Source of the DNA: Tubiluchus corallicola
Taxonomy: Eukaryota; Priapulida; Priapulimorpha; Priapulimorphida; Tubiluchidae
Direction of reading: 5' to 3'
DNA length: 64,000 nucleotides
Assembly (NCBI GenBank): GCA_030141605.1
Contig: JAQGDQ010000252.1
Location: forward strand, 248,001 to 312,000
In this document: positions 37,401 through 48,976 of the stretch, piece after piece
How positions within the stretch are numbered: position 1 is the stretch's first letter
Layout of the letters: each line of letters opens with the position of its first letter
Notes under the pieces: model-generated
Told to the model about the DNA's origin: nothing
The model's input: only the letters and a program-made list of their open reading frames with translations
Databases searched by the model: none
Position numbers and translations under genes: made by a program

Positions 37401-40400
37401 AGTTTAAATTTTTCAAGCTTTGTACACCTTTGTACAGCACAAGTTAATACAAGCTCCATGCGCAATAAGACAATATATAGCATGTATATAATACAAAATT
37501 TCCAGACAATTTTTTCAGCTTTATGTTTCTTGTCCTTTAATTGGATGGGTAATCAATGCGATAATTGATTATAATCAGTTTTCAGGCTGTCACAAAAAAG
37601 CAGGTGAGCATCTAAGTGGCAATTCTAGTGTGCTAAGTTACTACATAAAGTTACTTTGGTAAAAAAGTTACTTTGTTTTACCACAATGACAGCTATATTT
37701 CTTCTAAGATCTTTGTGAATTTTCTAAAAAATGAGGTGAAAATGGCATTGGTACAATAGATTTCCATTGGCAGCTGTCAGAACGAAATAATTGATGATCG
37801 GAAATAAAACCCAATTCCTAATCCTGGGAGATGTATTACTTTTGTGTAAACTAACTTGGTACTTGTAACATTTTGCAGTTATGTGATGTTTCTTTGTGAA
37901 AAACAGCGTTTGCATCGTTACTCGTTACATGTTACTTTTCCGTTCAGTAAGCATTGTGTGTGTGCAATACTGCTGAACATTTATTTTTCCAATTTAGTGA
38001 ATTTAATTTATATGCAGTTATTCAGAAGTTACTGAAAAAAGGTAACATGTTATCAGTAACTGCATTTACTATCAATTAACTGTTACAGTACTGCATACGT
38101 CTGCTAACTCTACAGCAGACTCTAGTTTCCTAAGTTTCTAGACTCAAGTTCCTTGCCCAATAGACTTTCATTGAAAAACCTGGTTGGGGTCACACGATTG
38201 ATTAGGTTAGAGTTAAACTAATCAATAGTTACTTGTTATTTTTAGCCCTGCTCATAGGCCGAGGCTAGGCCTTTCTAAGGTGACACAAACTAACATTCCG
38301 CCAAGAGAACAAGTGACATACTGCAAACAGACACAGACACCAGGGGAACAAATTGATAAACCATCAGGTCAGTATCTCTTCGCCCATATTCAGTACATAA
38401 ACTGTTGTTTACTTACATAGTAGAACTAATGAATAACCGACTTTTGATCACTTGTTTTTTCTTTCTGCTGAGAGAGAGATTGGTGAACTAGTCGTAACCA
38501 GCTTTGTGCAGTTTTTTTATGTTTTCCTGGACTAGGCTCTATGTTAATTTTGTAGTGGCTGGTTAGGAGGCAAGGAGTAGCATGTAGGAAAGTTTAATTA
38601 CTGAATGATGATAGCAGCTGATACAAAGACAACTTTTACTTACGTATTAGTAATTAAGTGAATATGGACATAATAGGGCTCCTGTTTGGTATTTTTTGAT
38701 AGGCTGCTTAATTTTGAATATGTTGCTGGGCACGCTGGTAGCTATAGACTTTTGTTATAACAAAAGTTTTCAAAAAATATATGACTGCAATGACATGGCC
38801 CTGAAACTGTGTTTTATTCTGAATTTTATAATGTAGTCAAATTATCACAAAAAACTCCATAACTTAGCCCAGTTCTTTGAAGCCACACAAAAACATAATA
38901 TTGAAATTGCAATAAACTTCAGATGCGAAAGGTTCAAATTAAAACAACATTCCTTTGTCATTTCTTTCTTTCTTACCAAAGGAAGCTCATTGGATTACTA
39001 CGGTGAGTTGAGATATATAACGTCACCTGATGTGTGACTTCATGCACCGAATCCTGTATTGTAATCGCCGTAGATGTATTACAGAGCTTTGCCTATTATG
39101 TCTTACTTTGCAGTTTTTTGTTGCACTTTGTTTGAGTCATATTTTCTTTCACTCTGCATGGCCACATCACTAGTAATTTCTTTATCAGTTTTAAAACCAA
39201 CTAGAAATCTGTCAGTAGGACAATTGTATTAGAAAAATAAGAACTGTAAGCAAAAGCATTTTTGATGCTATAGTTTTTATATTTTTATCATCAAATGTTT
39301 TAAATGATTGATTTCTTTACATCTGTCTGTGATTGTACTATGTAAATTTTTGGACATGCAACTGATATATTTATGTGTGAGCAACTTTTAGCACAGTTTT
39401 CTGTAAAAACCTTTAGATCATCCAGTCAGTCAATTGTTTGTCAACTTTTGAAAAGCAATACATTGTAGAATGAAGCATGCGAATTTCATAGAAAAGTCAA
39501 ATAAAGTGAAATCCAAGGTAAAAGTTGATGTCAAACTCACATAAAATTATACCATTTTATGATCTTATAATTATTACTGAGAAGGTCATTTCATTTTTAT
39601 AAGAATCTTCTGTAGAAGGATTCACATACCACTTTTATGTAATTATAAATGACTTATCTAAGCAAAGAATGACATTTTTTCTGCTTGGTCATTTATAGTA
39701 ATTGATCTTTTCTTTAGTATTATTTTTATAGTGTTTAAATAGTTTTTAGTTTCATTTAATAACTTTGTGAGAACTTTTAAAGGAAAAGCCAAGGCTTTTG
39801 TGAAGTTGAGCTTATTTTAATATTTGAGAAAAGTGTTAGAAAGTTTCAGCAGTAAAATTGTGATAAATGCCTCGTAATGCCTGATTAGTAAAGTCACTTG
39901 AAAGTCACGATCATTTCATGCTTGGCGCATTCGTTTTAAAAGAAAAGTGACGTCATGCGGTTACTGTGCACCTATCCTGCGAGTTTAAATTTTTACTGTT
40001 ACAAATTACTATTATCAACTATCCAAAATGTTAAACAAGAGATTATTAATACTATTTTTTTTGCTTGCCCACTGTGTAATGAAAAGCACACCCAGTGTGT
40101 AATGAAAAGAACTGCATGCTTGTCTGAAACTCAATAAACATCTGTAATTTGATTAAGTATATTTTTATCACTCATGCATTTTGAGGTGTAATCCTATGGA
40201 TTAAAGTTATATTAGCACTTTAAAGTTGTTGCTGATTGTTCAGTGACCAAGTTTTTACTTAAATATAGTTAAGCACAAAGATTTAGTCAGCTAGAATAGC
40301 AGAATTTCTGACTGAACTGTGCAAGTTTTGCTACACATGCCTTTATGCTGTCCACCAGCTTACATCTTTTATTTCAAATATGTCTGCTGGGAGGTTCATT

Positions 40401-41440
40401 TGGCGGGATGTAAGAATTATTTAAATTTCTTTTGCTTTTTAAGGTAATTTCAATATTTTTATTGTATATTAAAATCAAATGAACGTTGTTGAGCGCCTTT
40501 TCCTTTAACCATTTGAAATTTTATTATGCTGCTTGTTTCAAACCGTGATTGTTAAAGTGACGAGTAGTTTTTATAGAATGTGACGTTTGTGACTTTTGAG
40601 AACTGTATGCTGACAGTATGTAGTGAATTTCACCAGAAGCATTTTTTGCACTTTTGATATCACAGAAAACCTCAAAAATGTGCACGTTCACTTTTATTTG
40701 TGTGTATGAACTTCCTTTGTCAAAGGCGCGATTGATTTTTGGATAGATGAAAATCTGAGCTCCGTTGTTCTATAAGCATGTAGTGGAGCACACATTTTCC
40801 ATTGTCATGTCTTTATTTTTAACTTGTCAAGTCATTGTACAAATCAGGCTGTGGCAAGTTAGTTACTCCAACAGTAAACATGACAATTTAATATCTCATA
40901 AATTTCGTCTGAGTTCTGCCATGACAGACAACTATTTAGATAACTTGCAGTTTTTTCATTTGCCAAGGATTACCTTTGCCTGTTTCTCTTGTCCTTGTTC
41001 CTGCTTTTTTCACTTCCCTCTCGTTTTCTCTTTCATTTTCCTTTTGCTTCTCTGTCTCTTGCCACCTTCATTGCTTGTCTTGCCATCTTTTCTCTCTTGG
41101 TCATACTCTCTCTTTTCCTTTTGTTTTTTCTTTCATCTTTTTCTACTTTTTGTGTTTCTCTTCCTTTTTTGTCTTCAGTCTTTGTCTTCAGTCTTTTTGT
41201 CTTCCTTTTGTACCTTTACTTTCTTTCTCTCTCATTTTCTCTTTCTCACCTTCACCTTTTCTATTTTTGTTCTCACCTCTTTGTTCATTTTTTCTTCTCT
41301 CCTTTTCTCTCTAATCTCTCCCTCTCTCTTCCCTCTTTTTCTATCTGTCTGTCTATCTGTCTCTTCGTTTGTCTGTCTATCTTTCTGTCTGTCTGCCTGC
41401 CTGCCTGCCTGCCTATGTATGTATGTATCTGTCTGTCTGA

Positions 41441-41509
<69 letters not shown>

Positions 41510-44500
41510 ATTGTGTCTCTCCCATATCTCTCAGACCCTGAGATCTATTTTTTACCACACTATTGTTCCTTTCTTGCACTCTTGAATTCATTAACTCCTA
41601 CCAATACTCAGTGTCAATAAAAACACTTAATTTAATTCTAATTTGTCATTATTATGTTTTTTCGCCCTCTGTAAAGATGACCCTGTTTTAGTGCACAATT
41701 TTGAGTGGGAGGATGAGTTTCATGAAGGTGAGACATTTTCAAGTGATCATTTGGCAATGCATAATTAGCATCATATATTAGAACTTATTAAGCAACAGGT
41801 TTGAGAAGCATCTTGGTTTTAAGTATTAGTGGTGCTGTTTTATTTATGTGTAGTGTTACTAGTTTACATCTGTCCAGCTTTCCTTACTGTTTCTCAGTGG
41901 CTAAAAGAATTCATGCTCAGAAACTAAATTCTTGGCAGCTGTTACTATTGCTTAGTAATTTATGCCAGCATTTTGTGGGTTTTGTTTAATGAGTAGTAAT
42001 TAGAACTTACTGCTAATACTTACTAACCAATCTTAGCTTCTCAAAAGGTTAACTGAAAGTTCTGCAATGGACATTTAATAAAAAAGCTACTATGAAACAA
42101 TTACACAGTAATGAGAATTTAGAATACAGTGAAGAGTGTGCAGTAATTTTTTGCTACATGTTTCACTTTTTTTTGTATCTGATATGTTAAATTCTTTGTT
42201 GTTACATGCACTCAAGTGTGTGCTATGAAATTACCTTTCTTAGTTGCGAACGGTTTGATGCTCATTTTGCTTAGCAGACTTATAGTTGCTGAAAACATTT
42301 TTTTATGCTTGCTAATTAATAACTACTTGAATGAGTATTTTTCTAGTTTGCAAGTCATTTTCTTTTAATCGACTCAAGTTATGGTATGTTTAATAATGAT
42401 TTTTCTGTGCTTCCATTCTTATTGTCACAAAGGTCAATGAATCATTTTCTTATTTGTGTTATGAGAAATGGGAGTTGGCAACTATAAGAAGATCATGAAA
42501 TGAGCTAGCATGAAATTTTGAAACTTTTTCGGAGATTTAGAGAAATTGCCAAAATTTCAAAGTTACATAGGTTTTCTAAGTTTCTAATTTTATGTAGAAG
42601 CTTGTCAGCTCTTTGAATATTATTTCTCTACGATGACTTTTAACGCTTGTATTTTTTTATCTTAGGTTGCCACTATTTTTGCTCTCACGGTTCAGATTAT
42701 AGTACGAATTTTACTTTAGTTTTTATGTATCCACAGTGCCTTGCTTCTTATGCAATCTGCTGTCTGTATCATCGTTCTTTGCATAAATCATTGCACAGCA
42801 TGTAACAGATGTCTGTTGTATGTTGTAGAAGATGGGTGTTGTAACCGCTGGTTCACCAGATCATTCCACATTTATATGCACCTTAATAAATAAGCTATTT
42901 GTAGAATAACACTGCTTTATTGTAGCTTTTCAACCTATGTGTCTTCTTGCGTTTTTGCATGAAGGAACGCCTGCTTCGCCTAGAAATGTAGGCCGAGATT
43001 CGGTTCTGTTTTGGCTTACTAGAATGACATTATCGAAAATATAAACATTTTCTATGCAAATTTATTTACACCGCCATTAAGAAGCTTGTAGGTATTCTAT
43101 AGGTTCTATAGATCAGTTAACTAGAGAAAAAGCTTACTGCTAGTTTTGTGGTCGTCAAGTGAACTTTATAAATAGGTAATTGAATTAAAAAAATTAAGTC
43201 GCCTGCTTTAGGTCAGCTATATTATGTATTTTTGAGTTACGTACATTGGAAAGGTTATAATTTTGATAAATGATGTTCTTTTTAACTATTTAACTGTCTT
43301 GATTTAAAATAACTATGTAGCTATTTTAGAAGCAGTACTACATACCTGATTGTTTTCTTGCTATAATTTTAAGATAATGTTAATCTGGGCTTTTTTCTGA
43401 TTAATTGTTTCATAATTATGAATCATTTGCAATGGGAATTTGATGTGTAAATCCTAAATGGTCAATACCAAACTTTATGAAAAATCTGCAATCTTGTCTA
43501 AGCTCTTAGCCCTTCAGGTTTGAGCAACCAAATAGTGAATAATTTTATGGAAACTGAATAGATTGAGGAGCACAAATTATTAGGGTCAGCTCAAATGCAT
43601 TTTCATGGTCTGCATGCGGGCAGAAAACATTTGATTATATGTACGTGGGGTTGTTTGTTGAGCAGTTTTGAGTCATATTAACCGTGCAGTTTTGGTTTTT
43701 GATGAAGATGAGGACTTGGATGCAAGCTTGCCGGAGACACCGCCCATTTTGAAGGGTTTGCGACATCCTCTTCCGCAAGCAGAGCAAGCTAAGCCAGGAG
43801 GCGGAATTGAGGAGGAAAAGAAGGAGAAAGAGAAAGGTATGGCTCTCTTGTTTTTCTGCACTGTATGACTCTAGAAATTCTACGTTTATGTTTTTCTATG
43901 TGTACGAATTCGTTGTAGCACAAGCTGTTTTTCCTTATAGCTAGAAAAGTACCTAAGTTGTTTCGATCAAATGTTTAATTTTCTTAAATTGAAAATATTA
44001 ATTACTAGTTGCTGCTATTAGTGTCAACCGTGCGTTATGAAGCACCCATATACGTAAGAAATGAGCAAACTCGTTCTCTATTCCAGCACCACTTCGAGAG
44101 TTAACAGACGAAGAGAAACAGCGAATTTTGGCTTCCGAAGATTTCCTCCGTTTCTTTGAACGTACGACACGCATTACTGAGCGTGCCCTCTGTGAAGACT
44201 TCGATATCTTTAAAGACTATGGACTTGGTGATGAAGACCAGTCAGGAGGGTAAACTTCTATTTCTTGCTGTCTGTAGATATAATAAACTTTTCAGCACAT
44301 CAAAATGTCATTAGAATGATTTGATGAAATAATGTAAATGTACAGAAATATTTTTACAATCGCATTAGGGTGCATGTCTTAATGTTTCACATTATTACCA
44401 AATGTTGTTATTTTTTAGTGATATGCAGACACATGACAAACTGTCAGTGAACAGGACATTTTTCGACGAGAGATGGTCAAAGCATCGTATTGTTACTAGT

Positions 44501-47500
44501 TTAGATTGGTCAACGCAGGTAATATTTGTAAAAATAAACTATGTTGAAATAATAATAGTGGCTACTGTGAGACAGGAATAAATATTCTGGTTAGTTAGCG
44601 AAAAACTTGTTGCTAAATTTGTCTGGATAAACTTCCCTGTTTTTTCAAATTAGTTGTATTTTTCAAAGGTTGTGCCATTTTTTACTTGGCATTTCACTTT
44701 TTTTGTGATTCTTGTGAAAGTTTTGTAGATTCTTCAAAATTGTCACAAAGTTTATTTATGGTTTTGTCTGCATACAGAGTTGCACAGAAACATTCATGAA
44801 TATGTGCATATGCTTGTTATATTATATTATTGTTTACAGTCGCTGCAAAGTGAAAGTTTTAAAATAACACAATGTCATTCATTTTAGTTCCCAGAATTAT
44901 TAGTAGCTGCTTATAATCAGAATGAGGAAGTCGCACACGAGCCGGAGGGAGTGGTTTTAGTCTGGAACCAAAAGTTCAAGAAAAGTACTCCAGAATTTGT
45001 CTTCCATTGCCAGGTAAACTATTGGAATTGTCTTGCCTGTAGTCATTCGTGATTTGTAGAGCATATAAAGCTTTACTGTGTCTAGCGAATTAAAATTGTG
45101 CTGTACAGGATGGCATACTGGGCACAGGTAGTAAAATTAGGAATTAGTAGGTAATAGTATTAGGAATTCGGTCACAAAATTTGATTATTGATTAGTTATA
45201 TTTTACTAGTTAGTAGCAGGATATTTTCCTTTCACTCATTTTTGTGATAAAAAATTGTCTTTTTCTTTTAGTCTTCTGTGGTATCTGCTGCTTTTGCAAA
45301 ATTCCATCCACATCTGATAATCGGTGGAACGTATTCGGGCCAGATTGTTGTTTGGGATAATCGCACTAATAAGCGAACTCCGGTTCAGCGTAGTCCACTC
45401 TCTGCTGCCGCACACACACATCCGGTGTACTGTGTGAATGTGGTCGGGTCACAAAATGCGCATAACCTGGTGAGCATATCGACAGATGGAAAGTTTTGTA
45501 CTTGGAGTCTGGACATGCTTTCTCAACCGCAGGTATGTATTGACCACATTATATGTGAATTTGTTGTTTCTAGTTATTTCACTATACATTTTTACAATTA
45601 AAAAACTCTTTGAACGAGTTTACCTTATAGATGTGACAACAGGGTGTAACTTTTGTTTAGTATTGTGACTGATTAGTAACTGTGAGAACCTAGAGTTGTA
45701 TAGCACAGCTTTGCAATGTAGCCAAGAATCATTTTCAAAATAATTGTTTAGGACTGCTAGCTGAGATAAGTACTTGGATTGGTGATCAGACCTCCAGTTT
45801 AAATCCAATCTGTCCTGTAAAATATCGACAGTAGTTTGAATGCTGCATTGAATGAAAAAACATGTATTCTGCAACATACTATGTTTTGGATAATCTTTGC
45901 TTGTTTATGATTTACAGGAAAGTATGGAATTGCAGCACAAGCAAGCTAAAGCTGTTGCAGTGACATGTATGTGTTTTCCTTATGGCGATGTCAATAACTT
46001 TATAGTCGGTAGTGAAGAAGGGCCTGTTTACACAGCTTGTAGACATGGGAGGTTGGTGTCTGTGTTCTTTATCGATAAATTGAGCATTTGTTCATGTCAC
46101 CATGCTGAAATTTCGAAAATGGTTTAGCTTTTGTATTTTGTTGTAGGTTCCTGTTATTGTAACTAATATTGTATGATACATTTGCTATTAAGAGGCTTCG
46201 AAGTATGTAATATAAGGTATTATTTTTTTATTGCTTACAATGGAGATATTTTTTTATCTTGAACAGTAAAACAGGTGTACTGGACATGTTTGAAGGCCAC
46301 CAAGGTCCAGTTACAGGAATTGACTGCCATGTTGCACAGGGTCAGGTTGATCTTTCACATCTGTTCTTAACCTCTTCTTTTGACTGGACGGTCAAACTGT
46401 GGAGTCAAAAGGTACGGTTGGTGTTTCCTACACCTGTAAGACAATTCAACATTTATTTTGCAATTAGATTTTATCAAGTAAATGACTTAGAATGTCATGT
46501 TTGTATTTGCTCAAGTGCATTGTAGCAAAGAATCTTGCCACATTTGCATGTGTGTTATACATGCTTCTTAAAACAATGCCGAGAATATTTATTATCACCA
46601 AGTTTTTTCGTCAAGTCATTGTTAAATTCAATAGTCAGTGTTCTGTAAAGAAAAACCAAGTATCGAAACAAAATTCATATCTGATTTCTAGTGTGAACAT
46701 TTTTTGAACAACTCTGAAACCGGTTGTTGAGCATTGTGCACAAAAAACAGAAAAGCTCCATTGTTAAACTTCGTATTTCAACTGATATTTCATGTAGGAA
46801 AACAAACCACTATACTCATTTGAGGATAATCAGGACTATGTGTACGATGCTCGCTGGTCTCCTATTAACCCAGCCTTATTTGCAACTGTTGATGGGATGG
46901 GACGTTTGGATGTCTGGAATTTGAACAATGATACAGAAGTATGCTATCACTGATTTCTTTTTTACCTAAATAGAATTTTGTTTTTATCTGCATATTGTGG
47001 TTTGTATCTTCATGTATTGTGTGGCTGATTTACCATATGTGAAATGACAGGTTAATATTTTGATAAGCATGAGGCATAGCATACTGGAATTTATGGAGGT
47101 TGTTAACTTGCTTATAGGTATGCAAAAATTTGTTTACCTGCAGCAATATTTGAATAATGTACTGGAAGGTAAATTAATACAGGCATCTATGTGGAATTTA
47201 ATTCCTAACTTTTATGCTACAGGTACCCACTGTGAGTAAAGTGCTAGAAGATGGCATTGCTTTGAATAAATTGAAGTGGTCGCATTCCGGTCATATGATA
47301 GCTGTTGGTAACGACGTTGGGAAAATATATCTTGTTGATGTTAAAGAGGTACATACAGCTGGTTTTTCTTAAAATGCTTTTGAGCTGATAGATAGAAATT
47401 TTGGGTTGTTAGAAAGAAAGACACCATAATACCCAATGCCCAAATTTTGGCAATGCCTACATTTTCACATGTTGAGTTTTCGTCTGTTCAAATGATTCAT

Positions 47501-48000
47501 TTTTGCTCCCAAAGGTGTTGCTTTTGATGGAAATTTTTACATCAGCCAAGGTCATCTGGGCTTGATATCCCCGTGTGTGACATATTACAATGTGCTTTAA
47601 TATAAAAAAATAGTAAACACTAGGTTGAAAAAAAACAGCAAGTGCTGCTGATAAGAAATGATTATATTAATGAGTGTCAAATTGTCAACTTCTCTTTGCT
47701 TTGTAAAAAATATGCTTAATTCGATACAAGAATAAACTTTTTACATAGATTATTTATGCCAGTTGCAAACATTCCTTTAATTAACCAACATAAAAGAACT
47801 TATAATTACCAGTGCTTGGTTATTGTTGTGATTGTATTGCAGATTATGATTTGTTCTTATTACAGCAAGTTGCAATGCCCAAGAATGACGAATGGTCAAA
47901 ACTTGTGCGCACCTTGCAGGAGATAAAGAGTAACCAAGCAGATGCCGAGGAAGCTTTGAATCTCGCCTCCACACCGTCAATGACGCTTCCAATTCGCTAA
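34472..48000 (+). CDS. DYNC1I: Cytoplasmic dynein 1 intermediate chain, 654 aa
   Basis: Fifteen exons total 1965 nt, all phases matching: 34472-34558, 36522-36621, 37062-37188, 38246-38367, 41677-41727, 43690-43836, 44087-44249, 44419-44518, 44888-45013, 45272-45532, 45918-46051, 46267-46411, 46798-46938, 47223-47348, 47866-48000. The protein starts [20 protein letters not shown], the charged helix that binds dynactin p150Glued. LGLSKVTQT (112-120) matches the Tctex light-chain site and KQTQT (132-136) the LC8 site. An acidic linker follows, then [11 protein letters not shown] and a C-terminal WD40 propeller (about 285-620) with signatures [30 protein letters not shown] and [10 protein letters not shown]. 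It ends in the conserved NDEWSKL helix region. The intermediate chain scaffolds the dynein tail, holding light chains and dynactin for minus-end transport. Vertebrate paralogs are DYNC1I1 and DYNC1I2. Exons 3-6 are the variable, often alternatively spliced region in this family. Confidence 0.97.
37275..37560 (+). repeat. Dispersed repeat family B, copy 2 (dynein intron 3)
   Basis: It is collinear with 20340-20600 through AAACTTATTTC, AAAATGGCTG, GGTCATCGC, GCATGTATATAATACAAAATT and AGCTTTATG. No coding potential was seen. Confidence 0.6.
38982..39002 (+). other. Candidate 21-nt cassette microexon of the dynein intermediate chain
   Basis: TTTCTTTCTTACCAAAG precedes 21 bases that are followed by GTGAGTTG, a strong donor. 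Inserted between exons 4 and 5 (phase 1 to phase 1), it keeps the frame and adds seven residues, GSSLDYY, near residue 145 in the linker after the LC8 site. The corresponding region is alternatively spliced in vertebrate and fly intermediate chains. The full-length prediction reads through with or without it. Confidence 0.5.
39855..39960 (+). repeat. Dispersed repeat family A, copy 3 (dynein intron 4)
   Basis: TGTGATAAATGCCTCGTAAT is followed by AAAGTCACTTGAAAGTCACG, ATCATTTCATG and later GTGACGTCATG, the same word order as the other copies. It appears truncated on the right. Confidence 0.55.
40975..41525 (+). repeat. Long polypyrimidine tract with tetranucleotide microsatellites
   Basis: About 550 bases are almost entirely C and T on the dynein sense strand. 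They begin as irregular TTTTCTCTTTC and resolve into GTCT, GCCT, GTAT and a run of about 15 CTAT units (41458-41510). It lies in dynein intron 4, ending about 150 bases before exon 5. Open frames across it encode only Phe/Leu/Ser or Tyr-Leu-Ser repeats and are not genes. Confidence 0.9.
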
Positions 48001-48073
48001 AATGTCTGGCCTTGCTTTCACTGAGTGTTAAGTTTGCTGAAGATATGTTGCTGCTTGCTGGCAACGTACTGAT

Positions 48074-48549
48074 GTGTTGCTAGTGACAATCGTTATGGTA
48101 ATTTGTTGGTTTGGGACAGTCTTTATGGTGATATGTTACTAGTGACAGTCGTTATGGTAAGCTGTTGCTAGTGATAGTTGTTATGGTAAGCTGTTGCTAG
48201 TGACAGTCGTTATGGTGATCTGTTGCTAGTGACAGTCGTTATGGTAAGCTGTTGCTAGTGTCAGTCGTTATGGTAAGCTGTTGCTAGTGACAGTCGTTAT
48301 GGTAAGCTGTTGCTAGTGACAGTCGTTATGGTAAGCTGTTGCTAGTGACAGTCGTTATGGTAAGCTGTTGCTAGTGATAGTCGTTATGGTGATCTGTTGC
48401 TAGTGACAGTCGTTATGGTAAGCTGTTGCTAGTGACAATCGTTATGGTAAGCTGTTGCTAGTGACAGTCGTTATGGTGATATGTTACTAGTGACAGTTAT
48501 TATGGTGATCTGTTGCTAGTGACAGTTATTATGGTGAGTTGTTGCTGAT
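48074..48549 (+). repeat. 29-bp minisatellite, about 16 units, in the dynein 3' flank
   Basis: The consensus unit is TGTTGCTAGTGACAGTCGTTATGGTAAGC. Most units are close copies, with two subtypes ending GGTAAGC or GGTGATC, and two units shorter or degenerate near 48105-48150. The array starts 74 bases past the dynein stop, so it is probably in its 3' UTR; the first AATAAA seen downstream is at 48971. Confidence 0.93.
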
Positions 48550-48970
48550 AAGTCTTGGTGATGATTTTTTACTAATGAGACAGTTGATCTAGTGTTTATG
48601 GCAGTGAGCAGGAAATTTAGTTTAGCAAGTGTGAAGGATCTTAACGCAATCATTAATTAAGCACAGAAAAACAAGAGAAGAAACCTAAAATATCAAGTAA
48701 TGATGTTAGTGGGAAGCATATGTGCAGTCTGTACTTAATTAGTGATTTTGTTGTTATAAAATTTGAAGAAAATTCTTGTATTCTTAGGTGATCTTTTATG
48801 CATTTTCATTTTTTACTTTTCAAGATAGTGCCTGTCCTGTCACGAGATTTCCTATTTATCGTTCTTATTCTTATCATTAGGAATTTCTCTTCGTTACTTG
48901 CTAACTAAATTTCCATACGTAAGCAGTTCAAGTGAACAAATTTATGGCATTCATCAAAATAGCTGTCCTA

Positions 48971-48976
48971 AATAAA
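48971..48976 (+). terminator. Candidate polyadenylation signal of the dynein intermediate chain gene
   Basis: AATAAA at this position is the first clear hexamer I noted after the stop at 48000. It would give a 3' UTR of about 1 kb that includes the minisatellite. Confidence 0.4.

Noticed and set aside
40765-41585. Three overlapping plus-strand frames of 112-258 codons
   Set aside because: They run through the C/T-rich tract and CTAT microsatellite and encode only Phe/Leu/Ser and Tyr-Leu-Ser repeats; long frames are expected where stops cannot form.
42958-43010. Possible extra dynein exon starting GAACGCCTGCTTCGCC after TGCATGAAG
   Set aside because: Its reading (TPASPRN) is tempting, but no donor gives the phase needed to join exon 6.
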